Origin: Catonia carolina
Lineage: Eukaryota; Arthropoda; Insecta; Hemiptera; Achilidae
NCBI GenBank assembly: GCA_035578175.1
Contig: JAQMRL010000002.1
Location: 101,906,748 to 101,970,747 of the forward strand
Direction: 5' to 3'
DNA length: 64,000 nucleotides
The notes beneath the pieces were generated by a model. The model saw only the letters and a list, made by a program, of their open reading frames with translations, was not told the DNA's origin and made no database searches. Below are positions 1 to 10,937 of the stretch, piece after piece (the stretch's first letter is position 1; every line of letters starts with the position of its first letter). A program made the position numbers and the translations under genes.

Positions 1-838
1 TATGTGGTACAGAAACTGTAAACATGGCCAGTTTAAACGAACCCGCGACTGAACATCATTACTTGAAATGAAATATTTTTTATTTGATGAAATAATACAA
101 ATACAAATTTTAATACAAATCAGACTATGAAAGAACTTAACAAACAAAATACAATACCCTGGACCTACAAAATAAATTATAAATACAAAATAATATATTT
201 TCAGTTAAGAATAAGATTACAAAAGAAAATTGTAATTGAATGAACACATATTTTCAAAGTTTGTGAAATAATAAATTGAAATTTAATGTACAATCATACA
301 AAATAATAACTTAATAACTAAAAAGAAATATTTTTTTTAATTGTAACGATAACTAGCAAAAAATTGATACCTACAGTTAATTTCAGCAAACAAAAACATA
401 AATCTTGTTGTAAAAACGCAATTACTTTTGTTGTATTTTATACTGTAATAATATTATTTTAAAGGTCTATATGAAAAAATTAGTAAATAGATAATTTAAT
501 GTACTGTTTTTTTTAAATACACAGAACAAAAATAAATTAACAAAAACAAAATCTTTTTACTTAATATTAAAAGATTTCTATATTCTAAAAAATAATACTA
601 ATTTGTTGGACGACTTAATTTTTACTTATAATTTATAAGATAATTATTTAAATTTTTGAAATATTTAAGTCAAACAAAATTTCATGCTAGTTTTGGAAAG
701 CATTATAACATATAACAGCATTATAATATAATTAACATACAATTATAATTATAATTAGCATTAAAATTGTAATAGCATTATAATAATTTATATGTTAAGT
801 ACATTTTTGTATTTAAATTTATTTATTAATTATTTATT
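1..838. other. AT-rich sequence, no gene
   Basis: No coding frame or recognised repeat is visible. Between about 690 and 800 the word GCATTATAA recurs loosely several times, which suggests a decayed AT-rich tandem array. Confidence 0.5.
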
Positions 839-1010
839 ATCTATACTAATATTATAAAGACAAAGCGTGTTCTTTTTGTGCAGGCTTATTTCCAAAACTA
901 CAACGGATTTTCATGAAAATTTGACAGCATATTTGTATTTATATTCACAACAACATATTATTTTTAAATTTAAAAAAATATAACCCCAAAGGACCCTAAA
1001 GAAGATTTTC
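839..1010 (+). repeat. Insect dispersed repeat fragment (TATACTAATATTATAAAG type)
   Basis: The stretch opens with CTATACTAATATTATAAAG and continues with a segment like CCAAAACTACAACGGATTTT followed by CATGAAAATTT. I recognise this arrangement from memory as a very widespread repeat end in insect genomes. Its transposon class cannot be settled from this copy. A second short match to the same opening word lies at 59392-59420. No coding capacity is visible. Confidence 0.45.
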
Positions 1011-1118
1011 ATAAATATGTATGTTTGTGTACGTACATGTGTGTAGGTATTGCTGTTGAAGTAGATGAAGGCGTTTGATGAACACGAGAGACGTACGCGG
1101 GAGAAATTACCAACACGT

Positions 1119-1180
1119 TATATGTGCGTGTGTGTGTGTGTGTGTGTGCGCGCGCGCGCGCGCGGGCATGTGTGTGTACG
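1119..1180. repeat. GT/GC alternating microsatellite
   Basis: A (GT)n run passes without a break into a (GC)n run and then back to GT-rich sequence. The alternating purine-pyrimidine stretch is about 55 bp. The CG-rich part stands out in AT-rich surroundings and is of the kind known to adopt left-handed Z-DNA. Short open frames here (rich in Cys-Val and Ala-Arg) are translations of the repeat, not genes. Confidence 0.9.
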
Positions 1181-2280
1181 TTGGGAGATTTAGCAGCTAC
1201 ACAATTTATTATATATTTATTAAAAAAAAGTTATTACATATGTTTCGCATGCGAAGTCACGCGGGACATGCTAGGTGTTTTAATATTAACGTTGTCATCT
1301 CGGGGTATGACCTGTGTGAGATTGTGATATCCTTGTTGATTCGAATTTACGCTCAGTGCCAAAGAAATTTGACAATTAATTACAAAATAAATGAAAAATT
1401 ATTCTCAGGTATATATATTGAAGGGCTGTAAGATATTACAGTTTGTTTTAACTAAAACCCTGAGAAACGTACGATGCGGACGATCTGCCTAGTTGGTGCC
1501 TAAAAGCTTAGTAACGTAATCAAATAAATGAAGGAAATAATCCTATATGATGGGAGATGTGAGAGGATATTTAGGTTGACCTCAAATATCTAATAGTTCT
1601 TTAATTAAATCGCTTAGTCGCCTATTTAAGTGAATTTGTAAACGTTGTAGCAGGCCTACTAATTATGGAGACCACCTGCACCGCTCTCATTAGACCTAAT
1701 CTTCATAAATATATATTCTTATTCATATTTAGTAACACTTTACAACATTTAATAGACCTGCAGGTATAATACATTGTTACAGTCTGTATTATTGTATAAA
1801 TATAGGAGGCCACCTGATTTACAAACATAATATGATATTAACTTAATTGAGTGGTGACGAAACGGTAATAATCCTTATTATTAAAACGAGAACGTGTTAA
1901 AACTAACACTTCATAATTTTTAAAAATTTATTAAAATAAATTCTGTTTTTGGGATTGCATCACGGTAATCCGGTCAAAGATCTTGTCCGACAAATCAACA
2001 GATTAAGATGCGTCACGAGTTAGCTAAATAGGATGCCGACGGGAGGTGTCTTCGTCTTCGTATCGAAGTGGATGATGACCATATTATAGTTGTGGTCGGT
2101 GAAATGGTGTACACAATAGTGGTCTGCTTATAATAGTTGCTAATACAGTCTACTTAAGTTAAGTGTACGCAAGCGGCGACCGTATCCAATCCTATTTCAT
2201 GTTAAATATTATAAAAGGTGTATCGAATCAGGTGAATGAATTAAAACCAACACCACACAATTCATTTATTTACTTAATCC
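1181..2280. other. No gene recognised
   Basis: Mostly AT-rich unique-looking sequence with a TAGGCCTA-like word near 1651. No repeat family or coding frame could be assigned. Confidence 0.4.
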
Positions 2281-2286
2281 CTTATC

Positions 2287-2600
2287 CCCTTCACCACCAC
2301 GTTATCCTCCGCATCCTCCTAGCCCCATGCTCCACCTCCTCCTCCTCCCATCTTCGCTACCTTTGGCTTATAGTCGATCTCCTCCATATCCCTTTCTTTT
2401 TCCTCCTTCTCCTATTTTGAATCTTTCTACCCATCTTCGTCCTCCATCTTTGACTTCTCGTTCTTCCTCATTCCTTCTCTTCTCCTCCTCCTCCACCACC
2501 TGTTCCTCCTCTCTTCCTTATATTTCTTCCCTCGTCCTTCTGCTTTTCCTGCTTCGTCTCCGCCTCCTTTTATTTTTTTCCTTTTTCTTTTTCAGTTGGT
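2287..2600. repeat. Long polypyrimidine (CT-rich) tract
   Basis: About 300 bp are almost entirely C and T on the plus strand, with imperfect TCC, CTC and TTC units. Leu/Ser/Pro-rich frames across it are low-complexity artefacts. Other tracts like this in the window sit at LINE 3' ends, but the conserved LINE 3' words are not visible here, so its origin is open. Confidence 0.75.
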
Positions 2601-2797
2601 TCTCTTTCAGATCTAAACTAACAAAAATCCTACATCTATCTATTCGTGGAATTATCTCTCATTTAATTATTAATTCTTACCTCAAACAAATCTTATGCTC
2701 GTTACAGTCCGGTAAAGTGTTAAATTATACGATTTCACTTACCTTGTTAGTTTAAAAGTTATAAATGATAGTTATGTTTTTTCTTATACACTCAGCT

Positions 2798-2945
2798 AAT
2801 TATTTGAGTAAAGCATTAAAGAACAGAAGAGGTAAAAATGGGATACTGATCAAAGTTATTTCCTCTGGAAGAAACGAATTTAATTATACAGTTACACAAT
2901 ATATGTTAAATAAGTTGAAGGTGTCATTTACAGAGTGGGACGTAC
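2798..2945 (+). repeat. AAC-tailed SINE-like repeat, diverged fragment
   Basis: The middle of the roughly 390-bp family is recognisable: AACAGAAGAGGTAAAAATG, then a diverged TTATTTCCTCTGGAAG, and then GTTGAAGGTGTCATTTACAG with GAGTGG. Neither the head nor the AAC tail is visible, so this is an old, truncated or decayed copy. Confidence 0.6.
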
Positions 2946-3114
2946 CAAAGTAGTACCAGCTTAATTCAGACTAACAAGGACTTAAGAGGTAATAAGGTCC
3001 ATGTTGTTTAAGTCTGGGTTATATCGAATAGGCTTGTAATGTAAACACAACTCATTAAAACTACAAGTATGTGTATGACAATAAAACTAATGCATTTATC
3101 ATTGAAAGTACGTA

Positions 3115-3551
3115 GAATACTGGCAAGATAATTTGATCGCTGGTTCACGCAAGCGCAGTTAACACATTCCCGTATCTCCTGTAAAGTACGGTCTGTATAA
3201 CAACAAATAAAAAGGTTTGCATCATACAGTTGCCATTTGTGTCCAGTTTGTCTAGTTGTGTCTTGTTTAAATGTCTAGTTTATATAGGAAAATTTAAAAT
3301 AATAAATTAAAGGAGATGCACGATTGCCTTAATGAATAAAGTTCAGAAACAATAATTTAGTAGTTACAAAAAAAGATTTTTTTTATAAAACAATAAGTTT
3401 ATGTTGTGATCAAGTGCAACAATACGCACATTAGGGAAACGAATGTAGGCCCAATCATGTAGTAGCAAGGGTGCACGCTTATAACGAGAAGCGACTGTAC
3501 AGCTGCACTTGTAACCTCACTGTCAGCGCTCAATTTATCTTGCCAGTATTC
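3115..3551. mobile_element. MITE with 26-bp inverted ends and TA target site
   Basis: The element begins GAATACTGGCAAGATAA and ends with its inverted complement. Similarity between the ends runs about 26 bp with two mismatches. TA flanks both sides (3113-3114 and 3552-3553). It is 437 bp long with no coding frame. The TA duplication points to the Tc1/mariner superfamily, and the element would be a non-autonomous passenger needing an enzyme from elsewhere. Confidence 0.75.
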
Positions 3552-3929
3552 TAATTTAGATATAATAGTACTAAGCGTAAATTTTATATTTTTGAGACAA
3601 TATGAAAACTAATAAAGGTACTGGATAGTATTCTGAAATTACAAACATAATATATGTTTGTAAGATATTATGCACAGATAATATCTGAGCATAAAATTTA
3701 TTAAGAAAATACTTAAAGATAGAAGCAGGAAACATTTGACTCACTGAACAAGTGTGGTGCAGTGACAGACACAACACACTGTGCAATTATGTCAAACGTC
3801 ATTTTTGACCATCGTTATAAGAATTTTCAGCATTAACTATTGAACAGTCCAGATTAAATGAGTCCAAATTAAGGAGTGCTTAAGTATTTTCTGGAGACTT
3901 ACCGTACTGATCAACAATCAAACTTTTGA

Positions 3930-4030
3930 ACCCAGTGAGGAAGGCAACTCTAAATAATTTTCTTTGTTTCAGTTAATTAAACCTCAAGGTCTAGGGTGTA
4001 AAAACCAGATTATTCATCTGAACAACAAAA
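3930..4030 (+). repeat. AAC-tailed SINE-like repeat, diverged 3' fragment
   Basis: CCCAGTGAGGAAGGCAACTC matches the 3' part of the family. A weak match to the region before the tail follows, and then CTGAACAACAAAACC, which resembles the degenerate AAC tail. Similarity is patchy, so this is a tentative old copy. Confidence 0.4.
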
Positions 4031-5939
4031 CCTATAGTATAACACACCAAGGAAGACCGTTGATATTAAATCGACTCTTAGTTCCACTACAAAGTCAGTT
4101 TATTCCAATTTGTTTTGAGTAGGCCTACACAATAAAAAGTTTATTTTATTTTTCCCTGCACAGAAAACTTATACACCCACTATCTTTTAAAAATCTACCG
4201 GTATATTTGATCGTTTATCGCTTAGGCTTGGATCCGATATTGAAAAAAAGAGAAAAACAGAGGGTAGAAATTATTTTATTATATTCGATAAACACGGGAG
4301 AGTTGGTGGAGTATTGTATTGAGAGAAAATATCCGGTCATTTCGTTTCGTTCGCACCGGAAACCTAATTTACGAAAAGTGATATTCGGTGTTCTGTTTGG
4401 TCGGGTATACTCTGTGTGAATATCGGTGGTTTTTGATAATAGTACAACAATAATCATGTATAACCTATATGTAGGCAAGTTACGTGATAGCCTTGCGTAC
4501 ACACCACAATTTGTCGAGAATGTTATCGCTACCCATATTCGAGGTCTTTTATTAGATTGCCTGGGAACACTATACCATCTGATAAAACAACATTAGGTTC
4601 AGTAAAGACGGAGACAATATCCTACATGTAAGGTCGATTGTATCATGGATTTTATGATAATAAACATCCATATTGATTAGGCCTACCATTGGGGTGTATG
4701 TTGTCTTATTCTCATTCCTGGACCACATGATGGGGTCCTTGAAGTAGTCTTTAACAATATCGCGTTCTAATGTTTGTTATGAAATTTATAAACGAAAGTA
4801 AACTGAAGTATAAATACCAAACATTATAAAACAGAACGACAATCGATAAAAATCTAATTTTGTTAAGTGATTAAGTGATTGATCATATTAATTTTCAAAC
4901 TGAACTGATAAAAATACAAAATTAATTGTTCTTTTTACTGTTTTACAATAGCGCCTAGCATAGGTACTATTTACTTTGCAGTATTTCGTTCATATGAATC
5001 GGTTTCCTCCGGATATTCTGCGTTTCATTCAACGTTACAAAATTGGGTACAAATTTATTTATTTATTTTTGGTATAGGGTAAAATTGTTTTCTCAAACAA
5101 TCACCTAATTCGATTGGTGATTTTTGCTGGATTATTTATTTTGGTAACCACATCAAGTCGCTGACCCAACTGGTGGTCTTTTTTTTAACTATTCAAAGTG
5201 ACATTTTACTAGCTCACTAACTGGGTTGGTTTGGCCATGATTAATTAAATTATGCCCATCCCGATGATGCAGCAGTAAAGTCCTACAAGTTCAATATCTC
5301 GGTCACTATTCCTAGACAGAGTCTAGTAAATTTAAATACACTGTTACATCGAGTGCTTTACCCTGCCAAAACAACTGTTAGTCACTCAGGTGTTGACTTT
5401 CTTACTTTTCGTGGCTCTACCACTACAATTTGGGGTAAGAAAAAACTTTAATCGTAAACAATTGTATTCCCATTTTTCAAATAATTTACCTGATTTGTGA
5501 GCAGTTGGCAAAGTTTCCAGTAAAAATGGCTTTTACGCTACAACATTGATATCCGGTAAGGTCGGACATAATTTAAAACTCATTTTTAACCCTCTTTTGT
5601 AGAACAATAAAGAAACTTATCACCCACGCAACCAAACTAAAATAATTTTCTAATGGAAATTATCTGTATTGTTGTGTAATATTTAAAACAATGATTGTTG
5701 AGAAACTTGAAAGCTAAGGTGTTTTCCTTATGCATATCTCATAGGAGTTTCTTAAATTAGTAGGGATATGGTCTCAAATTAAAAGCACATTACTTCAATC
5801 CAAATAAAACCGAATCCAATGTTTTAAAAACGAATCTGTTAAGGTTTTTTATTAAGCTTTTTTCCTTTACTAGGTTCACTAAAATTAGTAAGTTGTAGTC
5901 TATCCATGGGAAAATTACTTGGTAGAGGATTTTTATGTC
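4031..5939. other. No gene recognised
   Basis: Short overlapping open frames on both strands at 4207-4502 have no recognisable domain. The rest is AT-rich and unassigned. Confidence 0.4.
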
Positions 5940-6388
5940 CATAACAGGCAGGTGGAGTGTTAAATTATTTGCACTCGATCTGCTAGTTCCAGGGCTACAA
6001 AAAATAGTTCTATTTCTTATCACATGGTCAGCCAATTTTATGACTGAAACACCTAACATTTAATACCTATAATTTATATGCTCTGTTAAGCATATTTTTG
6101 GAAGAAAATTATTGTTAAATGAACAGTAGAGTTGTAAAAGGCACTAGTCAGAGTTATCTCCTTTGAGAGTTATGAATTTCATTATACAGCCAGACCCTGT
6201 GGTGAATGAAGTGAAGGTGTCATTTGCAGGGTGGAAAGTATATGCTTTTCAGAGGGCACGGCATGCTGATAAGCGTACTTTTCCATTCAGTGAGGAAGGG
6301 AATTGTAAACCACCTCACTTGTCGTTTTACTGGGTACAACCTCTACAAGTTCAACCAGCCTTTCAGCTGATGACATAAACAAACAAAC
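5940..6388 (+). repeat. AAC-tailed SINE-like repeat, full-length copy
   Basis: The copy starts at ATAACAGGCAGGTGGAGTGT and runs through CATGGTCAGCCAATT, the block around GCCAGACCCTGTGGTGAATG, and CCTTTCAGCTGATGAC to an AAAC-type tail. Relative to other copies it has about 60 extra bases at roughly 6053-6115. A 71-codon frame here is not conserved between copies and is not a gene. No clear target-site duplication was found. Confidence 0.85.
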
Positions 6389-6683
6389 ATTCTACTTAAG
6401 ATAATCAAATTTATAGGTTTAAAAGTATTGTTTTTTAATTTATTTCTACGGTTATCGTAATTTGCCTTTTTTCAAAATTGCACACTAGGGTCTATATGTG
6501 CGTCTAAATATGCTACAATTTCTTCTTAACTTCTTTTTTTTAGGATGTGAAGTTTAGCTTGAACTTGAAATATTAGTTAAGATCTCGTGAAGTTCTGTTC
6601 GTTTGTTTAGTCTTAATAATTTCATTCGTGTGGAGTAGTGCGCATGATACACATTACAGTGGACTGTTTAGATTTCTAGAACA

Positions 6684-6888
6684 TACTGTAAGGGCGGCAC
6701 CGACCGCCTCCGATGCGTGGTGGTTAGTGTGTACTGCGCTGCAATGGGGGAACTCCGGGATTCACTTCCAGGCCAGGCTCTGGAAATTTATACCACGTTC
6801 AAACCCACCTAAAGTAGTATTAACCCAAAGTAGTCGGTAATAACCTAGCTCCTGAGGCGACTTAAAATAAAACTAAAAAAAAAAAAAT
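6684..6888 (+). repeat. tRNA-headed SINE (family A), poly-A tail
   Basis: A box-A-like GCGTGGTGGTTAGTG is followed by a box-B-like GGGATTCACTTCC and then by the body word GGCTCTGGAAATTT that marks this family. The copy ends in a run of A's at 6876-6888. CGGCACC occurs just before the head and again after the tail and may be a 7-bp target duplication. It is retroposed, so it is not expected to be a working tRNA gene. Confidence 0.75.
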
Positions 6889-8290
6889 ACACACTCACAA
6901 GGACGGCACCAGGGACCTAAGACTAAACGTAGGTGGTGCCAAAGAAAACGTTTTTTAGGAGTTCATTGTACTAACAATCAGGAAACAATACGTGCAAAAT
7001 TCCATATAACTAAAATAATAATACCTTATTATTTATTTTCATGTTCACAGAAACAAAATATTATGCGAAACACGTAGAATCCTTATTACCCTCGTCGAAA
7101 ATTTACCAATGATTACAGTAATGAACTTACTTATTACTGCAGTGCATTGATAAACGAAATCCCAGGTTATTTTATTATTAACAATTAAATAAAGCACTGT
7201 AAAACAAACAGAAAGAGAAGAATGTGTAAACAGAAAACGTAATTTATATTAAAGTATCAACATTAATATTCTTTACACATGGAAGGACAACAAAATCTCT
7301 AATTAATAATTACTAGTAATAAAAACAAGCGTACATAATAATTTGCATCATGTGGATATAACTCTTATAAATATATGTACGAATATAAAAAGGTATTAAT
7401 ATATTATATAAAAATAATATTAATAATGTATAAAATTAACTTGTTGGTAGTGCAGAGGCACTACTAATGCTAACAACTTCAACAAATCTAAATTAATTTT
7501 ATTAGGATGTAACTAAAATCAGTGTCCTTCTTTTTAGATTCGGATTCTATTCATTTATAAAATGAAAAATATTTTTAGAAATGATCAAAAAATTGCTCGG
7601 TTTCTTTCAATCCACCATTTTGTATTTTTAGGAAATAAATCCTTATCTCATGAACGGTTTGTTAAAACGTTTTAAAATTTGGTACACTTGTTAAGGTTCT
7701 TTGGTAAACAAAAAATCTTAGTTTTAGTAAAATTTAAAAATAACGGCCAATCATTTGCTAATGTTTCAGTAACTTTTAATGTAAATCAGTTTATGTCAGT
7801 AACTACTGACCACTAGTGGCCGCTAACTACTACAACACGGATGCGGCCACTGGATGTTTAATTGCCTACCATTCATTTATAATAATTTTTGAAAGTTATG
7901 GATATACGGATTTGAAAAGATGTGATACTGAGCTACCGTTCCAACACAGATGACAACTTGACTGCCTGCTCTACTCACACTCTTTTGTTTGTTTGTCTGT
8001 ATGTTCCCACGCTACGCAAAGGTAAAAGCAAAAGGCAAAGCAACGGCGGAGGGGATCGTAAGGAGGAAAACATGCATTATAATGATAATGGGACAGTATC
8101 ACCTCAGACCATCATTGACAGAGTGGTCGTGGGAAATCCATTCGCTGACTTTCTTACTCTTCTTTCTAACCAGGACCAATCAAAATCGCACAAAAAACAT
8201 ATTCGCTAATCGTTTTGTTTGTCTCTTTGTACACAATAATAGTATAGCAACCCATGCTACGTAACCTTCCCGCGAACAAACATTTATACT
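6889..8290. other. No gene recognised
   Basis: AT-rich sequence. Near 7812-7848 AGTGGCCGC and its inverse GCGGCCACT form a short hairpin. Overlapping frames at 7922-8264 show no recognisable domain. Confidence 0.4.
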
Positions 8291-8294
8291 CACT

Positions 8295-8460
8295 GGTATA
8301 AGTTTTTAGTGGACAGTACAACTGGCTTCTAAGTTAGGATCCAGGGTTTAATTCCCGTCAGGTTTGAAATTTTTTGATCACTTATTTTCTTCTATCATTC
8401 TTTACTGTCTGCATTAGCCTTAATGTCCACAACAGAAGGATGTGTAAAACAAAGAAAAGG
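8295..8460 (+). repeat. tRNA-headed SINE (family A), diverged
   Basis: A box-B-like GGGTTTAATTCCC is followed by GTCAGGTTTGAAATTTTTT, which parallels the family word GTCTGGAAATTTTC. Downstream is a GTCTGCATTAGCCTTAATG segment. The head is degraded and no clear A tail remains. Confidence 0.5.
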
Positions 8461-8469
8461 TTATATCAT

Positions 8470-9040
8470 ACTATTAGAAAATGCTCATTACAACGATTTT
8501 AACCTATAGATAAGATTCAGTCACAAATATTAGTTAATAAAAAAAGCTTTCTAAGCTATACGATTAAGCTACATTTAAGTCATTGTAAGTTAATGAATAT
8601 TGTTTAATCTATAAATAACATTTCAATTTAACTTATCATGCCTGTTTCATTTCATAAAAAAGAAAATTATCTCATAAAAAAAATCATCCACATTAAAAAT
8701 TGGCACCACATTCCTTGAAAAATTTCACGCCGAAATCGGTCACTGGATCGATTCATCACATTCACGTCACTTTCCCGCCATTCCTCATTCATTCCATCTC
8801 TTTTACTAGTTGTGCTTTTAAATTTGTACAGTTGTAAATAAAAATAAAGTTGAAGCCAAAAAAAGTTTTACTACGAAAAAATTAGCCTACTAGAATACTG
8901 TTAGTATATTAAGTCATATAACACTGGGTTAGATGTGAGTTCTTACTAAGTAGTGGGCGAACACTAAGTAAACAAAAAAGTTCTGGAGCCAATAGGTGGC
9001 TTAATAGTCGTAATGAGTGGGAATAATATTGCTTAATAAT
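8470..9040. other. No gene recognised
   Basis: AT-rich stretch without a recognisable repeat family or coding frame. Confidence 0.4.
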
Positions 9041-9345
9041 GTTTTTTTAGGATATCAGCCGAAAAGCTGGTTTGAACCTCTAGGGGCTTTTCTAAGTAAA
9101 ACGAGGAGTGGGTGGTTTCCATTGCCTTCCTCACTGAGTGGAAAAACTTTATCAGCATGCCAGGACGTCTGAAAAGCATTTACTTTCCATTCTCCAAATG
9201 AAACTTTTACTTAATTCACCACAGGGTCTGGCTGTATAATGAAATTCATTACTCTCAGAGGAGGTAACTCTGATTAGTGTATTTTTTACCACTACCGCTT
9301 CTGATCTGAAATGCTTCAGTCATATAATTGGCTGACCGTGTGATA

Positions 9346-9988
9346 CCGTGCGTTCGGAAAGTCGCTGTGCACTGGAATTGTGACTATGGATTTATGAAAA
9401 TATGTATAAAGAAATGACTAAGCATTTTGGAAAAAAATTTATTCAATACCTTAATTACATTGTTAAACCGTGATTACATTGTTTATAGAAGGTGTTCGAA
9501 ATTACCTCCATTGGCATCAATACAGCATTGCACTCGTTTCATTTTGTTTGCAAACACCTTTCGCAACTGTATAAAACGTTATGCAACGTGTTTGGTGAAC
9601 GAATAATTTCAAAGAATTTGTGGCCTGCAAGATGTCCTGATCTGACTCCCCCCGATTTCTTTTTATGGGGTGCGGCGAAACAAACTGTATATCGGAACAG
9701 ACCACACACGATTGACGAACTTAAAGCCGCAATAACGGCATACATTCAAGGAATCACTGTTCTTCAGTTGCGAAAGGTGTTTGCAAACAAAATGAAACGA
9801 GTGCAATGCTGTATTGATGCCAATGGAGGTCATTTCGAACACCTTCTATAAACAATGTAATCACGGTTTAACAATGTAATTAAGGTATTGAATAAATTTT
9901 TTTCCAAAATGCTTAGTCATTTCTTTATACATATTTTCATAAATCCATAGTCACAATTCCAGTGCACAGCGACTTTCCGAACGCACGG
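9346..9988 (+). mobile_element. Palindromic Tc1/mariner derivative with 224-bp arms
   Basis: The element starts CCGTGCGTTCGGAAAGTCG and ends with the inverse, flanked by TA at 9344-9345 and 9989-9990. The inverted similarity covers the whole of 9346-9569 against 9765-9988, two 224-bp arms around a 195-bp centre. The right arm encodes the natural transposase C-terminus. The left arm is an inverted copy of it, so the true 5' end and most of the gene have been lost. Confidence 0.9.
9492..9851 (+). pseudogene. Tc1/mariner transposase C-terminal fragment
   Basis: This 119-codon frame lies inside the palindromic element. From about residue 43 it reads as a mariner-superfamily catalytic C-terminus: WPARCPDLTPPDFFLWG, the block carrying the last catalytic acidic residue, followed by a region ending CIDANGGHFEHLL. 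Residues 1 to about 26 are only the reverse-complement arm read in a chance frame. The N-terminal DNA-binding domain and the first two catalytic acids are absent. It cannot be an active enzyme. Confidence 0.85.
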
Positions 9989-10454
9989 TAGAAAACAGAA
10001 TTATTTTTTGTAGCCCTGGAACAAGCAGATAGAGTGCAAATAATTTAACACTCCACCTGTCTGTTATGGGCATTCGCTTATTAATTATAATATCAGCTTA
10101 ATAATATAGACCTGTGTAATTAGCCTTTTTTTGAGTATTGGAGTACGTGCCATAGTCTTCCCATTGGTACCTACGCTAAATTATTTTTACTTGACATAAG
10201 AATATAATTTTACGTAACAATAAAGTTGATTGACAATTGACTAATTTCGATGCAGGTTTTACAGAAAATAAGAAGTCGGCACTGGATCTTTACAAAAAAA
10301 AATGTTATACGCATTACAGGATTTTTATTTTCTTTAATTTATGATTACTTGCTATCTGTATTAAAAAGCAACTAAGCGTCTGTAAAAAAATGACATCTAG
10401 TTTTCAACCAATCTTCAAGTTTTAAGCCCCGAAAGCCCAGAAGCAAGAAATAAT

Positions 10455-10924
10455 CTTCTTCTTCTTCCAGCCAAGGATTAGGTCGCAGCCTGTTCCGAAC
10501 TCACAAACTATATCATCTATCTCCATCTTCTCCTAAGTCTACCGTCATCCCTTTTCTCTTCTAAAGCATACCAGTATGCCTGCTTAGGTATCCTGTGATC
10601 TGACATCCTTGCCATGTGCTGTCTCCAACTTTGGCGATAATCCTTTATCTTTTCGTTCAAGTTGTTGATACCTAATTCTGACCTGATTTCCTCATTCCTT
10701 ATTCTGTCCAAGCGTGTACACCCCTTAGTTCTTTGAAGAAATCTCATCTCTGCTGTCTGGATTCTCCGCTCTAGGGTTTTCGTCGTTGTCCACGCCTCAC
10801 TTACATACAGAATAACTGGAGTTGTCATAACTTTGTAGAACTTAAGTTTTGTAACCTTTCTCGCTCTATTACCCAAAGTTCTGCTTATAGTTCCGCATAT
10901 ACTCTGGAATTGGCTTAATTTCTG
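10455..10924 (-). mobile_element. 5'-truncated LINE copy with exact 13-bp target duplication
   Basis: AGCAAGAAATAAT lies on both sides (10442-10454 and 10925-10937). On the minus strand the insert runs from a late part of the reverse transcriptase gene to the shared 3' end and a short GAA tail next to the left duplication. The 3' end carries the reverse of AGCCAAGGATTAGG, seen at the ends of related copies near 54180, 37050 and 38640. The perfect duplication and good coding similarity suggest a fairly recent insertion. Confidence 0.92.
10517..10876 (-). pseudogene. LINE ORF2 C-terminal fragment
   Basis: The 119-codon frame encodes the region after the reverse transcriptase domain. Motifs include LKFYKVMTTPVILYVSEAW, RRIQTAEMRFLQRTKG and RNEEIRSELGI, and a GRLRRRWR end. 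They align by eye with residues 309-415 of the longer LINE protein at 37365-38639. The open frame extends a little upstream, where KLSQFQSICGTISRTL also matches. The catalytic domain is missing because the copy is 5'-truncated. Confidence 0.85.
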
Positions 10925-10937
10925 AGCAAGAAATAAT

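Larger units (their letters stand above)
9041..10072 (-). repeat. AAC-tailed SINE-like repeat split by a mariner insertion
   Basis: On the minus strand the copy is complete: the tail side (reverse of CAGCTTTTCGGCTGATATCC) lies at 9041-9080 and the head (reverse of TGCCCATAACAGACAGGTGG) at 10050-10072. The repeat is cut at a TA between 9345 and 9989 by a 643-bp Tc1/mariner derivative. Removing that element and one TA restores a normal copy, so the SINE is older than the mariner insertion. Confidence 0.88.

Noticed and set aside
1075..1431. 118-codon frame across the GT/GC microsatellite
   Set aside because: The N-terminal half is repeat translation and the rest has no recognisable feature.
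2163..2755. Open frames rich in Leu, Ser and Pro over the CT-rich tract
   Set aside because: They are translations of a low-complexity polypyrimidine tract. The same kind of frame appears on every such tract in the window.
7922..8264. Two overlapping frames of 91-95 codons
   Set aside because: No domain, no codon or context support, and neither frame is clearly better than the other.
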